A DNA stretch of 64,000 nucleotides from assembly GCF_033115175.1 (NCBI RefSeq), contig NC_084831.1, forward strand, positions 44,610,002-44,674,001, written 5' to 3'. The notes beneath the pieces were generated by a model. The model saw only the letters and a program-made list of their open reading frames with translations, did not search any database and had not been told where the DNA came from. Position 1 is the stretch's first letter, and the number at the start of each line of letters is the position of its first letter. Position numbers and translations under genes: made by a program. This DNA comes from Lepus europaeus. Lineage: Eukaryota; Chordata; Mammalia; Lagomorpha; Leporidae. Below are positions 54,553-64,000 of this stretch, in pieces.

Positions 54553-54630
54553 TCAGCACTTCAGAAACTGATGGGTGACCTCGTAGATTCCCACACTCTC
54601 CTGAGCTTTTTCATCATAGTCGGTCCAGTC
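54553..54630 (-). CDS. CZIB: CZIB coding exon 8 (C-terminus)
   Basis: After a TTCACAG acceptor this exon encodes DWTDYDEKAQESVGIYEV and THQFLKC, then TGA at 54555-54553. It matches the human C-terminus except Leu for Val (human HQFVKC from memory). Confidence 0.95.
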   Translation of the reverse strand, partial: DWTDYDEKAQESVGIYEVTHQFLKC

Positions 54631-57600
54631 CTGTGAAAGGAAACGGCAGTGTTAGCCTCACAGGGCAGAATGGGACAGCTCGGAGGGCTTGGACACAGAA
54701 GATCCAGCTCAGGCTGACTCATTCATGAACGTGTAGAATCTCTGCTATGTGTTAACATGATCTGGCGCCAGAACTCATGCAGGACTTTCCACCCCGCAGT
54801 CCTAAGTTAATGGTGCTGAGAGGGTGGCAACTTAATCCAATGATAGTGTTTAGGAGGTGGGCCTAGTGGGAGGCCCTCAGGCCAATGGGACGTGCCCTTG
54901 GAAGGTGGTTCTCACAAGAGGTGTGGCTCTCAAGGCTGAGTCGGGGCCAGCTTCTCTCTCTGCTTCCAAGCTTACCACGTGCCCCTGCTTCTGCATCTCT
55001 TCCACTACTGCCACCCATCACCCACATCAAAGGCCAAACCAATATGGCTGCCCGATCACGGACTTGAGCCTCTAAAACTGTGAGCTAAGTAAACCTTTTC
55101 CCTGTGTAAAATGTGCTTCCCTCAGGTATTTTGTTGTAGTAATGAAGAGCTGAGTAATACAACCCTGGACAGAGCTGGATGGCTCAGGCCAGAATTCCAG
55201 CTCCCTCAGCTACATCACGGTGAGCAAGTCACTTCACATACTGAATGCTCAAAGAATCAATGAAGGAACACTTGTAAGAAGCCCTGAGCAGTGCCCGGTA
55301 CACACAGGAGCCAGTGAATGCCAGCCCTGTGGGTATTGGGTGCTGTGCAGTCACTGAAGTTGTGTCCTTTCCTTCAAGGGCTGGACACAAGTCCTGTCTG
55401 CCTGCGGGTAGTAGACACGCTCAGGAGTACAGATGATAGAATCCTGAGTTAGTGAGTAAGGAACCAGTGCCCCCAGGGGAAACATGCAGTTAGTTTTCTC
55501 TAAGTCTCTGGCCACATTTTCATCAACCAATCAATAAACAACCTTGATTTATGTGTGCTTTTCTATTTAAACACACTTTTTAAAAACCTGTTGTTGAGTC
55601 ATTAACACTGAACTCATGGCCAAAAGCACAGTAACTCATGCCCGGACAAAGTTTACCTAACACAGCTCTCGGTAAGGCACATCACAGCCTATCTACAGGT
55701 GAGAACATGAGACAGCACTTCCGACACTACGCCTGTGGCCATTTAAATGGCACAGTCACCAACACAAAGCACGGAACTACAGATTTTCCTTGATGAGGCC
55801 TGTTCACCAAAGGTGCCCCACAGCACCCTGCAAGGTTCCCGCGTCTCGCACCTTCTCCTGCAGATTAATGTCACTGAAGACTGTCCCCGACTCCACACCT
55901 TCCGCAGCAAACCCAGCCTGCAGGGCACAGGAAGGCAGCAGTCAGTCTGGGGAAAGGAGGCCCTGTGCTGGCCTGTGAGGCTGACCAGGAAGCTGGCTCT
56001 CCTAACACCTTTGCAACAGAGAATGGAAACGCAGTGTGGGCGGCTGCTCTGGACTAACTGCTGAGCTTCCAGGACCTGGCAGCTGCCTCGGGACTGAGCG
56101 GTTCCTCCAAATCAGGCGTGGACCACAGGCAGGTGGCACGCAGTAAACCCTTCCACTACCCTTGGCATGTCACTGCCCTCTGGACCTGGGGCTGATATTA
56201 CCGTCTCTTCTGTCTACCTTGCAGATCCGTGGAAGCGAAAATACGGTACAAATACGGGGAGATGAGCACTAGCTCCAGGGTCAGAGACCTGGGTTCAAAC
56301 TGCAGTTCTACTGCTCACTAACTGTATGACCATGGGCAAGTCTGAGACCCTCTGAAGTTCCTTCCTTACCCTCAGCCCGGGATAACGTCACAGGGGGCCT
56401 GTGAGGATTAAATGAAGTAGACTAAAGGGGTGGGCGTGGTGCCCAGCTTACAACAGGCCCTGAAGGAGTGATGATTACTGTTTTTAGAAAGGAGGCTTTG
56501 TCCATGGTCTTTGTAGGAAGCAAAGTCTGCTGCCACATCACACGGTCACCCTCCAAAGACAGGTTCCCCAGAAAGACACACACACCTGGGGCTGGAAATC
56601 GACTGGCTCGAGGCCCCGGCATTCAAATTCTACTATTGTCTTGAACTTTTCATTGTCTTCAGCCTAGAAAAGAAGTACCTTGAGGAGTCAGGCCCAGATG
56701 ACCCTCAGCCCGTCCTTCTGCCAAGTGGGGCCACACTGCCGCCTTGTGCCCAAGGTGGGACCCAGGAACAACTCACTGCCTTCTAAATGAAATCTGCCTG
56801 GGGCACCGCTCCCCACGAGACCTTCTGAACACTGGCTGGGACTCTGTGTTGCGGGGATTAAAGCCACCACTTGGGATGCTGACATCCCATCAGAGCGCCT
56901 GGGTTTGAGTCCTGACTCTCCTTCTGATCTGGTTCCCTGCAAATGTATACCCTAGAAGGCAGCAGGTGATGGCTCAAGTGCGTGAATTCCTGCCGCCCCT
57001 ATGAGAAACTCAGACGGAGTTCCAGCCTCCTGGCATCAGCCTTACCCAGCCCTGCCTGTTCCAAGTATCTTGGGAATGAACCAGTAGATGGAAGATCTCT
57101 CTTTCTCTTTCAAATATATAAAAATAACTAAAAAAGTGTTTTAAATATTATTTATTCTTTTGAAAAGTAGAATTGCAGAAAGGCAAAGGCACAGAGAGAG
57201 AGGTCTTCCATCCGCTAGTTCACTCCCCAGATGGCTACAACAGCTGGAGCTGTGCCAATCTGAAACGAGGAGCCAAGAGCTTCCTCTGGGTCTCCCAAGT
57301 GGGTGCAGGGGCCCAAGGATTTGGGCCATCTTTTGCTGTTTTCCCAAGCCATAGCAGAGAGCTGGATTGGAAATGGAGCAGCTGGGACTTGAACTGGTGC
57401 CCATATGGGATGCTGGCACTGCAGGTAGCAGCTTTACCCACTATGCCACAGTGCCGGCCCCAGTAAAATTTTTAACAGTGCAGATTCCTAGGTCCTGCCC
57501 CAGAACCCAGGAACCAGCTGCATTATTTAAATTAAAAAAAAAAAAAATAGATTCTGGGGTCAGCTTGCTTGAATGCAATGCTAGGCTCTGCCTCTCTTCC

Positions 57601-60535
57601 TCTGTGCCTAAGATTCCTAAGTTGTTTTTTCCCTACCAAGTGCTCAGTATGTGGTGATTTAGTGACCAATTAAGTGACAGAGATAAGCACATGAGTGAAT
57701 GTTCTACGATGGGTCACTCTGATGCAGCCATAACTAGAACCCAGGCCTCCTAGCTCCCAGCTGAAACTGAATCCCCCCACGCCTGCCACCGCGGCAGAAA
57801 CTTACATTGTAAGACTTGATGGTGCTGCTCAAAATCTCTGAAACAAAAAGGAGACAAAGGTGACTCGGGACACACTCAGCCCCACACAGGTGTCCAGCGT
57901 GGCTTTAGGAAAGAGACGGCTGCCTGGGTGGTAACATGAGCCCGTCTTCAGTCTGGTACCGGGAGCCAGGGCCAGCCTGGCAGACAGCACTCGTGGCTTG
58001 ACCTACCGATGGAGTTTTCCCGCGCACACAGCTTGCACTTCTGGACCATAGAGGCGCTGCCACGGCCTCCCTTTAGGGCCACAGTGTCCTGGTGAGGAGC
58101 AAACAGAAATTCTACTCACCAATCAGATGCAAGGATCCTGATGCGATCCCGTCCCACCACTTAATACCCAGTTGAGGAGACCAAGACTCGGACAGGGAGT
58201 GACTGGCCAGGACAAGCATCCTGAGGAGGCTCTGGAGAGTGAGCCAAGGGCTTCCCCTTCATCTGGAGCTCTGCCTCATACCCCAGGGATGCCTGTGTGT
58301 CCCCAGGACTGCTCACATGGGTGCCTGCCCTCCCGAACCACACGAAGCGCGGGGCGAGGGACACAGATTAGGGCCAGTTTCCCCATATCCCTGGCAATGG
58401 GTGTGTGTTTATAGATGGCTGGAGGTTGGGGGAGAGGGGAGTTACCATCTGCCGGATGTATTGCCACTTCTCTGAAATCTCACCACAGTTGCCACATTTC
58501 ATCTTGGAGGGAGAGAAAGGATTAGTAAAACAGCTGGCTCAGGTGGGCAGACACTGAGGGAAGGGTAAGGACAGTGAGAAGCAGGTGGGCTCGCAGCCTA
58601 CCTTGCTGGCCACCTCACTTCATTCTCATAGTCAGTCCCCACAAAGACATAAACAGACCTGGCTCTGCCAAAGAACATCAGCTCATGCTGACATGCCCAC
58701 CCTCTCACTGGCCACGGGTTCCAAGCTTGGGAATGGGTCTAACAGGTCGCCACCCACTCCGTGTGGTTAGGAGCTTCTTGTCAATTCTGATAGGCCCTGT
58801 AGATGCCTAGTTTAAGCATTTATTACTTTTTTAAAAAAAAAAATTTTTAAATTTATTTGACAGGTAGAGTTATAGACAGAGAGAAAGGTCTTCCCTCCAT
58901 TGGTTCACTCCCCAAGTGGCCACTATGGCCGGAGCTGCTCTGATCCGAAGCCAGGAGCCAGATGCTTCCTCCTGGTCTCCCATGCGGGTGCAGCGGCCCA
59001 AGCACTTGGGCCATCCTCCACTGCCTTCCCGGGCCACAGCAGAGAGCTGGCCTGGAAGAGGAGCAACCAGAACTAGAACTGGTGCACATATGGGATGCCA
59101 GCGCCACAGGCGGAGGAATAACCAAAGGAGCCACGGCACTGGCCATTATTAATTACTGTTTTTACTACATCAGTTTTTAAAAAGATTTATGTACTTATTT
59201 GAAAGGCAGAGAGACAGAAAGGGGTAAAGACAGAATGAGAAAGAGGTCTGATCGCTGGTTTACCCCTCAAATGGCTGCAATAGCCAGGTCTGGGCCAGGA
59301 GCCAGGAACTCCATCCCAGTCTCCCACATGGGTGGCAGGGCCCACGCACTTGGGTCATCCTCTGGCACATGAACAGGAAGCTGGATCGGAAGTGAAGCAG
59401 CAGGACTTGGACTGGCACTCCTGCATGGGATGCCAGCATCACGGCAGTGCCTTAACCCACTGCGCCACAAGGCTAGCGCCCTTGTTACCTTTCTGTCACT
59501 AGACTCTCTGCTTCTTTCAGTCAAAGATCGCTGGTTCCCCGAGAAGCCCTGGAATGAGTATCTGGAGACACGCGGTCAGCAGTGACTGCCCGGAAGGCAC
59601 AGCTTTTTACCGGCACAGCCGGCTGCTGGGGTTTAGACGAGCAGGAAGACAGAGCAGACGCTCTGGGATCTGGGATGGCGACAGCCTTCAGACCGGGTCA
59701 GAAAACGATCTCTGTAGCCCACGCCACGAGGGAACCAGACAGTGTGATGCGGCGAAATAAGGGTGCATCACGCATAAAATCCGACTAGGAGAAATTCTTC
59801 ACCCTACCAATCAATCACAAGCTCCCTTCAAGGCCCATTTTCTTTAGTGTCTGATTATTGACGATAAAATACCTAACAGACGAAAATGTCACTGAGGAGC
59901 TAAAGAGCAGCCAGTGGGGCGGACCTGGGCACGCGGCTAAGCGGCAGCTCCCGATGCCTGGGTTCCAGGCTCAGCTCCACTTCCGATCCCGCTGCTCGCC
60001 AGTGCACACCCCGGGAGGCTCAACGACTTGGGTCCCCGGGACACTGGGACGGAGCTCCCGGCTTAGTCTGGCCCAGCCCTGGCGCCAACTAACGGGTAGA
60101 AGATCTGTGTCTCGTCTTTTAAATAAAAACAATTAAAATTTAAAAAATAAAGATCAGCAAACTTTAAAGAGCAAATACAGAACCCTAACCACAACAAAAC
60201 CGAAACTTCAAGTCTGTGAATACGCCACATTTCTGCTGCCCCGCCGCACCTTGAGGTACCACCGGAAGTCCTCGCCCACGGGCCGGAGGTTGGTGACATT
60301 CTCCAGCGTGGCTTTGAGCTGCAGCGCGATCTTCTGAGGAGACGCACGGCGGCGCGTCAGCCGCGCCTGCGCAGCCCCCGCGGCCCGGCCCCGCCCCCGC
60401 GGCTCGCGCTCGGCCGCCCGCTCCTTCCGCGCGAGCCCACTGCGCCCCCTCCCTTAGCGCGAGCCCCGGCCTCCCAGGCGCTCGTCACCTCCCGCCCCGG
60501 GGCCCCACGGCGGGTCGCCGCCTCCTCACCCCCAT
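54553..60535 (-). CDS. CZIB: CXXC motif-containing zinc-binding protein: full coding span (8 exons)
   Basis: CZIB (formerly C1orf123; UPF0587/DUF866 family) is a small conserved eukaryotic zinc protein. Its biochemical role is poorly defined; I recall a reported link of the human protein to the copper chaperone CCS. Exons 60535-60530, 60333-60250, 58502-58446, 58088-58007, 57837-57806, 56663-56586, 55917-55852 and 54630-54553 join to exactly 160 codons plus TGA, the human length. Two zinc knuckles are visible: C33-x-x-C36 (KCGNCGE) and C67-x-x-C70 (KCKLCAR). All introns are GT-AG and the frame is intact. The gene is convergent with CPT2 and lies upstream in the same orientation as MAGOH. Confidence 0.96.
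54765..55161 (+). mobile_element. MaLR LTR in CZIB intron 7, fossil
   Basis: Text such as gtgtttaggaggtgggcc, ctaaaactgtgagctaagtaa and gtattttgttgtagtaatga is typical of MLT1/MST LTRs. Antisense to CZIB, between exons 8 and 7. Confidence 0.8.
55175..55335 (+). mobile_element. MIR in CZIB intron 7
   Basis: ggtgagcaagtcacttcaca and gagcagtgcccggtacacac match the MIR core and 3' part. Confidence 0.6.
55336..55851. other. CZIB intron 7, unassigned part
   Basis: Unique-looking intron sequence between the MIR and exon 7. Confidence 0.5.
55852..55917 (-). CDS. CZIB: CZIB coding exon 7
   Basis: These 66 bp encode AGFAAEGVESGTVFSDINLQ then EK, flanked by a CTGCAG acceptor and a GTGCGA donor, in phase 0 at both ends. 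Confidence 0.95.
55918..56264. other. CZIB intron 6, unassigned part
   Basis: Unique intron sequence. Nothing recognised. Confidence 0.5.
56265..56480 (+). mobile_element. MIR in CZIB intron 6
   Basis: cagagacctgggttcaaact, gtatgaccatgggcaagtct and tgtgaggattaaatgaagta are clear MIR landmarks. It sits about 105 bp from CZIB exon 6. Confidence 0.8.
56586..56663 (-). CDS. CZIB: CZIB coding exon 6
   Basis: These 78 bp encode AEDNEKFKTIVEFECRG then LEPVDFQPQ. The acceptor is TTCTAG. The donor GTGTGTGTGT sits in a short GT run, in phase 0. Confidence 0.95.
56826..57136 (+). mobile_element. Old C-repeat SINE, CZIB intron 5
   Basis: ctgtgttgcggggattaaag to caaatatataaaaataact. Forms a tail-to-tail pair with the next copy. 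Confidence 0.82.
57137..57460 (-). mobile_element. CSINE, CZIB intron 5
   Basis: tttaaatattatttattctt to gccacagtgccggccccag. Same strand as CZIB. Confidence 0.92.
57461..57805. other. CZIB intron 5, unassigned part
   Basis: Unique intron next to exon 5, with a short poly-A at 57534. Confidence 0.5.
57806..57837 (-). CDS. CZIB: CZIB coding exon 5 (micro-exon)
   Basis: A 32-bp exon encoding (E)ILSSTIKSYN after a TTTCAG acceptor, with a consensus donor GTAAGT. It completes the split Glu codon from exon 4. It is short, but the frame and the neighbouring exons leave no doubt. Confidence 0.93.
58007..58088 (-). CDS. CZIB: CZIB coding exon 4 (second CxxC)
   Basis: These 82 bp encode DTVALKGGRGSASMVQ and then KCKLCARENSI, with the second zinc knuckle C67xxC70. 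The exon ends in phase 1 (G) before GTAGGT. Confidence 0.95.
58446..58502 (-). CDS. CZIB: CZIB coding exon 3 (first CxxC)
   Basis: These 57 bp encode MKCGNCGEISEKWQYIRQM, with the first zinc knuckle C33xxC36. The acceptor is TCCAAG and the donor GTAACT. Confidence 0.95.
58826..59144 (-). mobile_element. CSINE2, CZIB intron 2
   Basis: aatttatttgacaggtagag to agccacggcactggcc. Duplication cattta / cattatt is weak. Confidence 0.92.
59176..59478 (-). mobile_element. CSINE, CZIB intron 2
   Basis: aaaaagatttatgtacttat to gcgccacaaggctagcgccc, directly after another minus copy. Confidence 0.9.
59479..59914. other. CZIB intron 2, unassigned part
   Basis: Unique intron sequence with chance ORFs. 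Confidence 0.5.
59915..60157 (+). mobile_element. C-repeat SINE, CpG-rich, CZIB intron 2
   Basis: cctgggcacgcggctaagcg to ttttaaataaaaacaatt. Ends about 90 bp from exon 2. Confidence 0.75.
60250..60333 (-). CDS. CZIB: CZIB coding exon 2
   Basis: These 84 bp encode KIALQLKATLENVTNL followed by RPVGEDFRWYLK. The acceptor is CTCAG and the donor GTGCGG. The only change from human that I recall is Val for Ile in ENVTN. Confidence 0.95.
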
Positions 60536-60760
60536 GGCGGCCCGCCTCAGCCCCGCGCTGGTTGCGGCCGCTGCTTTCCGACCCGTCGTAAAGACGGCGC
60601 CGGCTGCGCATCCTCGGGGCGGGGCTCCTGGGTGGGCGGGCCCCGCGGGCGGCGGGCGCAGCAGCTCCGGGCTGCAGGTGGACTGACATCTGTGGCGCCC
60701 GGCAACCTGTGCTCGGACCCTCTGAAGCCGGCTCCAGAGAGCGTGCTAACGCCGATTTTG
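60350..60760 (-). promoter_or_regulatory. CZIB: CZIB CpG-island promoter
   Basis: CpG-dense sequence spans CZIB exon 1 and its upstream side, with several GC boxes (ggggcggggc near 60616, gggcgggccc near 60633) and no TATA box. A near-match to the NRF-1 palindrome (cgcgcctgcgcag) lies at about 60363. The island ends where a truncated CSINE begins near 60785. Confidence 0.7.
60530..60535 (-). CDS. CZIB: CZIB coding exon 1 (Met-Gly only)
   Basis: Only ATG GGG is coding here, in a strong Kozak context (gccgccATGG on the minus strand), followed at once by the donor GTGAGG. It joins in phase 0 to exon 2 to give MGKIALQLK, the human N-terminus. The exon lies within a CpG island. Confidence 0.92.
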
Positions 60761-60784
60761 AGCCAGAACTAGGTGATGAGACGG

Positions 60785-61018
60785 CCCCTGTCCTTCCATC
60801 TGCGGCTTCACTCCCCTAGATGGCCGCAACGGTCAGGGCTGGGCCTCCAGGGGCTTCTTCCGGGTCTCCCACGCGGGTGCAGGGATCACCCTCCGCTGCC
60901 TTTCCCAGGCCCATTAGCAGTGGGGATCTGGATCGGAAGTGGAGCAGTTGGGGAAACGGTGCCCATATGGGATGGGGGCCCCACCTGTGGAGGCTTTACC
61001 TGCTAGGTCACAGCCCCC
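60785..61018 (-). mobile_element. CSINE, truncated, at the edge of the CZIB CpG island
   Basis: ccttccatctgcggcttcac to ctaggtcacagcccccgccc. Lacks the usual A-rich tail. Confidence 0.8.
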
Positions 61019-61077
61019 GCCCACTTCTCAGACACTATTGCTTACCTTTGTCTACTGCAGCCTCCCAGATTAGGCGA

Positions 61078-61382
61078 TAGTGTTTATTTCTAAATTGTTT
61101 GGAAGGCAGAGAGAAACAGATCTTCCAACCACTGGTTCATTCTCCACATGCCTATAACAGCTGAGGCTGGGCCAGGCCACCCCTAGGAACCAGGAACCCA
61201 ACCCCAGTCTCCTACATGGCTGGTAGGAACCCAAGGACTTGAGCTGTCACTGGCGGCCTCCCAGAGCGTGTTTCACCAGGAAGCTGGAGTTGGGCGCCTG
61301 GCAGGACATGAACCCAGGCGCCTGGATATGGGATGCAGGCGTTCCAAGCATCCTCTTAGCCCCTATGCTGAATGCCCTTGCC
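61078..61382 (-). mobile_element. CSINE, old type
   Basis: tttatttctaaattgtttgg to ccctatgctgaatgcccttg. Confidence 0.82.
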
Positions 61383-61651
61383 CATGGTGTCCTTTGAAAA
61401 ACGGCTCCTTCCTGTTTTCCCAGGAGACTTTCCAGGCCTCTCTCTCGCAGGGTTGCCTGTGTTCACCCTAAAACTGGACACTCACTCCCCTTCTGCTGCC
61501 TTTTCTGAGCTCTCACCTGGCTTATCCTACGCTAAATTTACTGAGTCCTTTTTTCACCTGTCTTCTAGCCCAGAGAACATGGGAGACCCTGCAGGAGCTG
61601 TGGGCAATAGAACTCATCTGAAGCTCTTATAATCTGAGGGACTATCATTGC

Positions 61652-61978
61652 TTTGAATTTTTTTTTTTTTTTAAGATTTTATTATTTGAGAGGTAGAGTT
61701 ACAGACAGTAAGAGGGCGAGAGAGAGAGAAAGGTCTTCCCTCTGTTGATTCACTTCCCAGATGGCCACAATGGCCGGAGCTGTGCCGATCCAAAAGCAGG
61801 AGCCAGGTGCCTCTTCCTGGTCTCCCATGTGGGTGCAGGGGCCCAAGCACTTGGGCCATTTTCTACCACTTTCCCAGGCCATAGCAGAGACCCAGATCAG
61901 AAGAGGGGCAGCTGGGACTAGAACTGGCAGCCATATGGGATGCTGGCGCCACAGGCAGAGGATTAACCTGTGCCACGG
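61652..61978 (-). mobile_element. CSINE2
   Basis: Poly-T then aagattttattatttgagag, ending gaggattaacctgtgccacg. Confidence 0.92.
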
Positions 61979-62256
61979 CTGGAGTGTTTTTGATGTTCAC
62001 CACCAACTGGCATCAGTCAGGAACCCTTGATCTCTCAAATCCCACAGCAGACCCTTAGTTGCCCCATAATTTTTGAAAGAGGCACAGTTTGGTAGAAAAG
62101 GCACTGGTCTAAGAGTCACAACCATTCAGACCTTGTCCCAAGCTGTCCTGTCTTTAGGAGTCTGAGTTGAGGCTAATGACCTCCCCGTGGTCAAAGCAGG
62201 TTCATGGAGGCCCAGTTCCTGTGAGTGCAATATGCAGTTTAGCAGCAAAAAGTTCA
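61979..62256. other. CZIB-MAGOH spacer with a faint MIR
   Basis: ttggtagaaaaggcactggt and caaagcaggttcatggagg hint at a worn MIR. Otherwise unique. Confidence 0.4.
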
Positions 62257-62567
62257 CGCAGCGGGGCCTGTGCTGCGGCACAGCAGATTAAGCTGCTGTC
62301 TGCAGTGCCAGCATCCCACGAGTGCCAGTGTTGAGTCTCGGCTGCTCATTCTATCTAGCTCCCTGCTAATGCCGGAAAGGCAGCAGAAGATGGCAAGTGC
62401 TTGGGTCCCTGCACCCACATGGGAGACCAGGATGGATTTCCAGGCCCAATCCTGGCTGTTGTGGCCATTTTGAGAGTAAACCAGTGGATGGAAGATCTCT
62501 TTTTGTGTCTCTCCCTCTCTTTGTAACTCTTCAAGTAAATAAATCTTGGAAAATAAATAAATAAAAG
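62257..62567 (+). mobile_element. CSINE
   Basis: gcggggcctgtgctgcggca to caagtaaataaatcttgg. Confidence 0.9.
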
Positions 62568-62696
62568 CCACTGGAGAGCAACCTGTTGAACAAATTCTCA
62601 CAAGTTCCCACACTATCTGTAGTAACTTGCTCTCATTCCTTAATGCTTCAACAACTATTTTACCATGGATATTGGAAACCTTTCCTGGGACCAGGA

Positions 62697-63015
62697 ATTT
62701 TTTTTTAAAGATTTATTTAAAGTCAGAGTTACACAGAGATAGAAGAGACAGAGGCGGAGAGGTCTTCCACCCGATGGTTCACTCCCCCAAATGGCCGCAA
62801 TGGCCGGAGCTCCACCCATCTGAAGCCAGGAGCCAGGAGCTTCCTCTGGGTCTCCCACACGGGTGCAGGGGCCCAAGGTCTTGAGCCATCTTCCACTGCT
62901 TGGCCATAGCAGAGAGCTAGATCAGAAGTGGAGCAGCCAGGTCTCGAACTGGTGCCCATATGGGATGCCGCCGCTTTAGGCCAGGGTGTTAATCTGCTGT
63001 GCCACAGCACTGGCC
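62697..63015 (-). mobile_element. CSINE with clear target duplication
   Basis: gggaccaggaatttt occurs at 62687-62701 and again from 63018. Body ends gccacagcactggcccc. Confidence 0.95.
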
Positions 63016-63650
63016 CCTGGGACCAGGAATTTTATCCCTTACAATTGTTGAATTATTTCCTCCCCATACTGAAATACAGATGTATATACAGAAGGATAAA
63101 AGAACTCCAAACACAACTCTATGTCACAAGTACAAAATCAACTGTACTCCATTAAAATGATCAAATATCCAGTATTCAATTTCCTTAATGGTGATTTTAC
63201 ATTTTTTGAATCATGATTCAAATGGGGTTCAAACCTTGTATTGCTTAATGTGTCTCCTAAATCTTCATAGGTTCCTGCTTCATCTGTTTCTCTTGCAGTT
63301 TATACTGAAGGAACCAGACTATTGGCCCTGGAATTTTCTTTGAATGTATTGACTATTTTTTCTTTTAAAAACATGTTTCTGTATTCTCTTATTTTCTGTA
63401 AAATATAGTTATATTTACAGTTGATTAGGTATTTTTGCAATACCCACACAGGATGTTAGTGTTTTACAAAGTAATTGAGAATTCACATGTTCAGGTTTTT
63501 ATAAAATAACAAAAATTATATTTTATCACAGTTGTTAAAGACAATAATTTGTCATTTACTTAAAAAATTGCCCTGATATACACAAAAATTTCTTGATAAT
63601 GGTCATTAAAAACTACTCCCAACCCCCCCATGTCCACAGCAATATTCCAT
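63016..63650 (-). other. MAGOH 3' UTR and downstream flank
   Basis: AT-rich, repeat-poor DNA. The first part after the MAGOH stop should be 3' UTR. I see no canonical AATAAA on the minus strand here, only variants such as AATATA or TATAAA near 63500, so the transcript end is open. Confidence 0.45.
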
Positions 63651-63750
63651 CTAGATTGGTTTAATCTTGAAGTGCAATCCAATAAGACTGAAGACCAAAC
63701 ACTTCAGGTCCTGGACAAGATAATAAAATACTCGTAAGCCTTCTGGGTCC
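63651..63750 (-). CDS. MAGOH: Mago nashi homolog, last coding exon (partial gene)
   Basis: Minus-strand exon after a TATTTTAG acceptor. It encodes [13 protein letters not shown] then [19 protein letters not shown] and TAG (63653-63651), the extreme C-terminus of MAGOH. MAGOH pairs with RBM8A/Y14 in the exon junction complex core and marks spliced mRNAs for export, translation and nonsense-mediated decay. The paralogue MAGOHB has the same C-terminus, but the spliced exon and the position next to CZIB and CPT2 fit MAGOH. The other exons lie beyond the window. Confidence 0.93.
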
Positions 63751-64000
63751 CTAAAATACAAGAAGAAAAAATGTTTTAAGAACTAAGCAAAGACTTATCA
63801 AATAACCCCAAGTATTTATCAACCAAGATGTTCCTTGTAAAGATATTTATATTACAACTTTGAACACTCAAGTGTGTATAAAGAAAAAGGTTATATTAAA
63901 ATGAAATATTATGAGGTTATTTAAGTATGCTGATTTTAAATGTAGAAATATTTATATCATATTAAATGAAAAAAGCTATTATTAACAGATGGTTGATTTC
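63751..64000 (-). other. MAGOH: MAGOH last intron (partial)
   Basis: AT-rich unique sequence upstream of the final MAGOH exon on the minus strand, running off the window. No element was recognised. Confidence 0.6.

Overview
This window is mammalian genomic DNA, almost certainly European rabbit (Oryctolagus cuniculus) or a close lagomorph. The main sign is about 65 copies of the lagomorph tRNA-derived C-repeat SINE (CSINE), on both strands and at many ages. There is also the 3' end of a lagomorph L1, plus older mammal-wide debris (MIR, L2, old L1, MaLR LTRs). The gene order matches human 1p32.3: CPT2, CZIB (C1orf123), MAGOH.

Layout. Bases 1-25960 are intergenic and hold no convincing gene. 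They are filled with CSINEs, old repeats, two solo LTRs that each landed inside a CSINE (2228-2555 and 24509-25141), and a MULE/MuDR-like DNA transposon with long inverted ends (20648-22364). CPT2 lies on the plus strand from a CpG island with a GC-box array (about 26100-26600) to a poly(A) signal at 45103. Its five coding exons (26422-26576, 33425-33505, 34987-35093, 42243-43547, 44504-44835) give an intact 659-residue carnitine O-palmitoyltransferase 2. Bases 45130-54360 are the tail-to-tail spacer between CPT2 and CZIB. It holds an inverted duplication of about 200 bp flanking an old L1 (48116-48310 and 49326-49525). CZIB lies on the minus strand, with eight coding exons from 60535 down to 54553, and encodes an intact 160-residue zinc protein with two CxxC knuckles. 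Its CpG-island promoter is at about 60350-60760. At the right edge, the last coding exon of MAGOH (63750-63651, minus strand) ends in the conserved C-terminus FKIKPI.

The three genes are unrelated housekeeping genes that are neighbours by ancient synteny: mitochondrial long-chain fatty-acid import (CPT2), a cytosolic zinc protein (CZIB) and an exon-junction-complex core subunit (MAGOH). They do not form a system. All exon joins were made by eye from reading frame, GT/AG sites and remembered human proteins; no alignment was run.

I found no new gene system. The most unusual structures are (i) a chimeric retrocopy of U6 snRNA joined to a CSINE, inserted with an 11-bp target duplication inside an antisense CSINE in CPT2 intron 3; (ii) the inverted duplication between CPT2 and CZIB; (iii) the two LTR-in-SINE nests, which date the LTRs to the lagomorph lineage; and (iv) a palindromic short DNA-transposon-like family with a back-to-back pair at 19250-19440.
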